Positions 7,209 through 10,000 of a stretch of 10,000 nucleotides of DNA are shown here, one piece after another. The notes under the pieces were generated by a model, which worked only from the letters and a program-made list of their open reading frames with translations, was not told the DNA's origin and did no database searches. This DNA comes from Flavobacterium sp. (GTDB lineage Bacteria > Bacteroidota > Bacteroidia > Flavobacteriales > Flavobacteriaceae), in assembly GCF_020217025.1 (NCBI RefSeq), contig NZ_JAIWOF010000097.1:1-10000 (forward strand). Reading direction: 5' to 3'. The position numbers and the translations under genes were made by a program. The number at the start of each line of letters is the position of its first letter. Position 1 is the first letter of the stretch.

Positions 7209-7561
7209 TTATCTGATAATTTATTGATTAGCGAATTTAGCATTTTTTCAATTTCAATAGACAATTCATTAATTTCTTTACAATCTTCTTTGGAGATAAA
7301 ATTTAGATTAATAGCAATTTCTATTTGAGTTTGACATTCAAATAAAGAACCTCTTGCTATTTGTAAAAATCTTGAGTAATCTTTTTTATAATTTCTGCCA
7401 TAACCTTCAGCTATATTTGAAGGAATAGCAACTGAACTTCTCCTAATTTGTGAAATCAATCCAAATTTTTCACTTTCAGGAATTTTTGATGTTAGAGAAT
7501 AAACTAAGGTAACCCAACTCATTGATTTTTGCCAAACTATTAAATCTCTATAACTTTTCAT
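7205..7561 (-). CDS. Four-helix-bundle protein (S23 / 23S rRNA intervening-sequence protein family)
   Basis: The 118-residue product belongs to the four-helix-bundle family named after proteins encoded in 23S rRNA intervening sequences (Pfam PF05635, TIGR02436). Signatures are the N-terminal YRDLIVWQKSM (4-14), the RRSSVAIPSNIAEGYGR block (40-56) and the FLQIARGSLFECQTQI helix (65-80). Four amphipathic helices are evident and there is no signal or membrane segment. Family members form basic pentameric barrels, and the related Avd protein acts with reverse transcriptase in diversity-generating retroelements; the function of stand-alone copies is unknown. No rRNA and no reverse transcriptase is in this window, so neither role is indicated. 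The gene lies between pabB and tilS on the same strand, is flanked by inverted heptamer repeats, and its TAA is formed by the left repeat, all of which suggest a later insertion into the operon. Confidence 0.88.
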   Translation of the reverse strand: MKSYRDLIVWQKSMSWVTLVYSLTSKIPESEKFGLISQIRRSSVAIPSNIAEGYGRNYKKDYSRFLQIARGSLFECQTQIEIAINLNFISKEDCKEINELSIEIEKMLNSLINKLSDN

Positions 7562-7574
7562 ATCTTATTGTTTT

Positions 7575-7608
7575 TAACTTTTCCCTAATCCCTTATAACT
7601 TTTCCCTA
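7575..7608. repeat. Right flanking repeat: 13-bp direct repeat and inverted-repeat arm
   Basis: TAACTTTTCCCTA occurs twice, at 7575-7587 and 7596-7608, 21 bases apart. Between and overlapping them, 7582-7598 (TCCCTAATCCCTTATAA) is the inverted partner of 7188-7204. The pabB stop codon (TAG on the minus strand, 7606-7608) lies inside the second direct-repeat copy. Confidence 0.75.
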
Positions 7609-8889
7609 GCTTAAAACTTCAAACATCGCTTTTGCCTTCAACAAACATTCTTCATATTCATTTTCTGGAATGGCTTGAGAAGTTATGGCACTTCCAACGG
7701 AAAAAGACAAATACTGATTTTGGGAATTGTACAAAATACTTCTAATCACGACATTAAAATCGAAATCGCCGTTTGGAGTAAAATAACCTACTGCTCCACT
7801 GTATAATCCGCGTTTGGTTTCTTCTAATGCTTCAATAATTTGCATAGCCGAAATCTTTGGTGCTCCTGTCATGCTTCCCATTGGAAAAGTGGTTCTCAGA
7901 ATTTCGATGGGCGAAGTCGTATTTTCTACTTCGGAAACAATGGTCGAAATCATTTGATGGACTTGCTTGAACGTGTAAATTTGGCACAATTCTTCTACTT
8001 GAACGCTTCCTTTTGTGGCGGTGTGCGATAAATCGTTGCGGACTAAATCGACAATCATGATGTTTTCTGAACGCTCTTTTTCGTTTAAACTTAAATCAGA
8101 TTTCAATTGTTCATCTTGTTCTAAGTCGAAGCTTCTTCTTGCCGTTCCTTTTATAGGTTGGGAAATGACTTTTAAACCTTCTTTTCGCAAATAACGTTCT
8201 GGTGAAGCAGAAAGTAAATACTGAAAATTATTTTTGAAATACACCGCAAAAGGTGGTTCCGAAATCGCATTTAGTTTTTGATAGATTTCCAAAGGTTCAA
8301 TTTCAGCATTTTCGGCATAGAATTCCATACAAAAATTGGCTTCGTAAATGTCGCCACGATGAATGTGTTCGAGCATTTTTGAAACTTTGGAAAGGTAGTT
8401 TTCTTTTGAGATTCTTTGTTTTATATTGATGGATGATGGATGATGGATGATGGATGTTGTTGAAATGATTTCTTCGAAATCGGTTTCTATTTCGTCATCG
8501 CACATTCTTAAATATTGAATTTCTACCTTATTTTCTTTAATCAAAAACAACTTTTTAGGTTGAAAGAAAAACAAATCGGGAAATGCTAATCCATCGAAAT
8601 TATTGGATTGCAAATCTTCGGTATCGTTTTTTAAATCGTAGGACAAATAACCAAACAACCAATCTTTAGTTTGACTTTGGTACTGATACAAATCTTGAAA
8701 CGCATTTTCGTAATCGGTTTTAATCGAAGTAAAAGCATCAACCGCCAAAACCGCATCGTAACTCGAGTACTTTTGATGATACTGATTAGAATCTAAAAAA
8801 ACGACTTCTCTGTGTTGGTTCGCCCAATGCAAAAGTTGGTTTTTAAAGTCGGAAAACGGCGAAATATCTTTTGTAATTACTGTTCTCAA
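7606..8889 (-). CDS. pabB: Aminodeoxychorismate synthase component I (PabB-type chorismate-binding enzyme)
   Basis: The 427-residue product belongs to the TrpE/PabB chorismate-binding family and should make 4-amino-4-deoxychorismate for folate. The divergent N-terminal domain covers about 1-140. The chorismate-binding domain holds GDIYEANFC (179-187), SASPERYL (227-234), PIKGTARR (245-252), ENIMIVDLVRNDL (275-287), FPMGSMTGAPKISAM (335-349) and GLYSGAVGYF (361-370). Lys247 in PIKGT is the residue that distinguishes PabB-type enzymes from anthranilate synthases, which have PIAGT, so I favour pabB over trpE. No glutamine amidotransferase partner (PabA) or PabC is in the window. The start is TTG at 8889, since no in-frame ATG lies nearby on either side. 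A 30-base period-7 repeat encodes residues 145-155, in the linker between the domains. It is first in the minus-strand block and its stop lies in a repeat next to the four-helix gene. Confidence 0.9.
   Translation of the reverse strand: MRTVITKDISPFSDFKNQLLHWANQHREVVFLDSNQYHQKYSSYDAVLAVDAFTSIKTDYENAFQDLYQYQSQTKDWLFGYLSYDLKNDTEDLQSNNFDGLAFPDLFFFQPKKLFLIKENKVEIQYLRMCDDEIETDFEEIISTTSIIHHPSSINIKQRISKENYLSKVSKMLEHIHRGDIYEANFCMEFYAENAEIEPLEIYQKLNAISEPPFAVYFKNNFQYLLSASPERYLRKEGLKVISQPIKGTARRSFDLEQDEQLKSDLSLNEKERSENIMIVDLVRNDLSHTATKGSVQVEELCQIYTFKQVHQMISTIVSEVENTTSPIEILRTTFPMGSMTGAPKISAMQIIEALEETKRGLYSGAVGYFTPNGDFDFNVVIRSILYNSQNQYLSFSVGSAITSQAIPENEYEECLLKAKAMFEVLS
8427..8456. repeat. In-gene heptanucleotide tandem repeat (GGATGAT, about 4.3 copies) in pabB
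   Basis: Every base from 8427 to 8449 equals the base seven positions later, giving a perfect 30-base period-7 tract with unit GGATGAT. On the coding strand it specifies residues 145-155 (TSIIHHPSSIN), in the interdomain linker of PabB. The unit length is not a multiple of three, so gain or loss of one copy would shift the frame. Confidence 0.92.
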
Positions 8890-9073
8890 ATTGGAAAATT
8901 TACTTCGTAAAAGTACAACAAAAAAATAGTTGTTGGAAAATGGTTCAAATGTTAAAATTTGGCACGGTTTTTATTCTTGCCTCAACAACTAACCCATTAA
9001 AAATTCATTTGTATTGATTCTAAAACTACACGTATTAAAAACAATTAATCAATAAATTTAAAAATGAATTTTT
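8890..9073. other. Divergent intergenic region between pabB and the DUF4349 gene
   Basis: This 184-base gap is the longest non-coding stretch in the window and must hold the promoters for both divergent genes. It is very AT-rich. I see no hairpin, riboswitch-like structure or repeat. For pabB no clean TAnnTTTG was found on the minus strand; the closest is TATTTTTTTG (complement of 8919-8928), which carries two extra Ts. Confidence 0.5.
8933..8961 (+). promoter_or_regulatory. Weak promoter candidate for the DUF4349 gene
   Basis: TTG at 8933-8935, a 17-base spacer and TAAAATTTG at 8953-8961 resemble the Bacteroidota TTG / TAnnTTTG promoter, but with one extra base in the -7 box. It would give a leader of about 105 bases, rather long, so confidence is low. 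Confidence 0.28.
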
Positions 9074-9967
9074 ATGAACAAAAACACCAAAATCGTATTG
9101 ACTTTGCTTGCACTTGGCATGGTCTTATCTTGTAAAGAAAGAGTTGCGGAAGAAACACCTGATTATTCTGAAAATGCTATAACTGATAGTACAAGCATAA
9201 TTTCTTCATCTGCCGCCGTTGAAAACAAAAACAGTAATCGAAAATTTGTTCGAACCGCCGATGTAAAATTCAAAGTCAAGAATGTCGCCAAATCGACTTA
9301 TGCGATTGAAGATGCTACAACGAAATTTGGTGGATTTGTAACCTATACCAATCTTCAAAGCAACATTCACAGCGAAGACCGAACCAAAGTGAGTCAGGAT
9401 AGTACTTTAGTGACTACAAAATATAAAGTGGATAACAATATAACTATACGTGTTCCGAATACGAAAATGGACACGGTGATTAAAACCATTGCCAAACAAA
9501 TTCACTTTTTAGATTATCGCATCATTAAAGCAGATGATGTTTCCTTACAAATGTTATCGAATGAACTAGCGCAAAAAAGAAGTAATTTCTCTGAAAAACG
9601 TTTGGCAAATGCAATTGATTCGAAAGGAAAAAAACTAAATCAAGTTGTGGATGCCGAAGCAACCTTAGATGCGAAAAAAGAGCAAAATGATGCTTCAAAA
9701 TTACAGAATTTATCGTTACAAGACCAAGTGAACTTTAGTACGTTAACGCTAAACATTTACCAAGACGAAAGCATCAAACAAGAAATGGTAGCTAATGAAA
9801 AAAGCATCAACGCTTACCGACCAAATATTGGCTTACAAATTTGGGATAGTGTAAAAACGGGTTGGTTTATGTTGGAACACATTATTTCGTTTGTAGTGGT
9901 GCTTTGGCCTTTTGTCTTAATTGGGTTTTTTGGATTTTTGGGATATAAAAAGTTTTTGAAAAAGTAA
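9074..9967 (+). CDS. DUF4349 domain-containing lipoprotein
   Basis: The 297-residue product has a lipoprotein signal peptide ending in VLSC, with the acylated residue at Cys20. A variable Ser/Glu-rich segment (21-55) follows, then a DUF4349 domain from about 56. Its start RKFVRTADVKFKVKNV and the block NITIRVPNTKMDTVIKTI (122-139) are typical. A long helical, probably coiled-coil region (about 155-215, LSNELAQKRSNFSEKRLANAIDSKG) leads to LSLQDQVNFSTLTLNIYQ. A single membrane helix (about 266-290) and a short basic tail (YKKFLKK) close it. The lipid anchor plus C-terminal helix suggests an inner-membrane protein with its body in the periplasm; if so, outer-membrane sorting of the lipid end is unlikely. 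The family has no assigned function that I know of. The gene is monocistronic: it diverges from pabB and a terminator follows within nine bases. Confidence 0.87.
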   Translation: MNKNTKIVLTLLALGMVLSCKERVAEETPDYSENAITDSTSIISSSAAVENKNSNRKFVRTADVKFKVKNVAKSTYAIEDATTKFGGFVTYTNLQSNIHSEDRTKVSQDSTLVTTKYKVDNNITIRVPNTKMDTVIKTIAKQIHFLDYRIIKADDVSLQMLSNELAQKRSNFSEKRLANAIDSKGKKLNQVVDAEATLDAKKEQNDASKLQNLSLQDQVNFSTLTLNIYQDESIKQEMVANEKSINAYRPNIGLQIWDSVKTGWFMLEHIISFVVVLWPFVLIGFFGFLGYKKFLKK

Positions 9968-9975
9968 GCAATAAG

Positions 9976-9999
9976 CCATCGGGAAACTGATGGTTTTTT
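9976..9999 (+). terminator. Intrinsic terminator after the DUF4349 gene
   Basis: CCATCGG (9976-9982) pairs with CTGATGG (9987-9993), with one G-U pair, around a GAAA tetraloop (9983-9986) and is followed by six Ts. It begins nine bases after the stop codon, so it ends this transcript just inside the window. Confidence 0.9.
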
Positions 10000-10000
10000 G

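Larger units (their letters stand above)
7188..7608 (-). mobile_element. Putative four-helix-bundle gene cassette bounded by inverted repeats
   Basis: A single small gene (7205-7561) is enclosed by near-perfect 17-bp inverted arms (7188-7204 and 7582-7598) built on a 7-bp unit. It is placed between two housekeeping genes with no functional link to it. There is no transposase or integrase inside, so any movement would need help from elsewhere or recombination between repeats. The cassette reading is inference: the repeats are directly visible, mobility is not. Genes of this family are often sporadic in Bacteroidota genomes, which fits. Confidence 0.4.

Noticed and set aside
7205..7561. Four-helix-bundle gene as part of a 23S rRNA intervening sequence or a diversity-generating retroelement
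   Set aside because: No rRNA sequence, reverse transcriptase or variable/template repeat pair is present nearby; only the short flanking heptamer repeats are seen.
7840..8031. Plus-strand open frame opposite pabB
   Set aside because: Covers the conserved chorismate-binding motifs in antisense; no independent support.
8427..8456. Possible CRISPR-like or repeat array
   Set aside because: The 7-base unit is contiguous with no spacers and lies in an intact coding frame; it is a simple tandem repeat.

Overview
The window looks like an AT-rich chromosomal segment from a member of the Bacteroidota, most likely Flavobacteriaceae. The evidence is low-GC codon use, TAnnTTTG-type promoter elements with few Shine-Dalgarno sites, and a set of families typical of Flavobacterium relatives: DUF2805/TIGR03643, DUF2452, a DsbD with a C-terminal thioredoxin domain, a YifB with flavobacterial features, and a DUF4349 lipoprotein. 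Most of it is ordinary housekeeping DNA. No rRNA, tRNA, CRISPR array or insertion sequence was seen, and no gene-free stretch exceeds about 185 bases.

Layout. Positions 1-2182 are plus strand: the 3' end of a probable outer-membrane barrel gene, a YpfJ-type neutral zinc metallopeptidase, and a small SET-domain protein that begins with GTG two bases after the peptidase stop. A second transcription unit follows with two tightly coupled small genes (DUF2805 and DUF2452). A perfect 18-bp hairpin at 2182-2225 separates these from the convergent minus-strand block.

The minus-strand block runs from 8889 down to 2235. In transcription order it holds pabB (folate branch from chorismate), a four-helix-bundle (23S rRNA-IVP/S23-like) protein, tilS (tRNA-Ile lysidine synthase), dsbD (membrane thiol:disulfide reductant transfer, overlapping tilS by ATGA), a clear intrinsic terminator, and then yifB/comM with its own promoter. 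A plus-strand DUF4349 lipoprotein gene diverges from pabB and ends in a good terminator at the window edge.

The most unusual part is 7188-7608. The four-helix-bundle gene sits between pabB and tilS and is bounded by a near-perfect 17-bp inverted repeat (16/17) built on the heptamer GGGATTA. A 13-bp direct repeat lies on the pabB side, and the stop codons of both pabB and the four-helix gene fall inside these repeats. This looks like a small inserted cassette. About 820 bp upstream, inside pabB itself, is a second period-7 tract (GGATGAT, just over four copies, 30 bp). Its unit is not a multiple of three, so a change in copy number would shift the pabB frame. Other points of interest are the SET protein in a bacterium and the loss of all four zinc-binding cysteines in the YifB insert.
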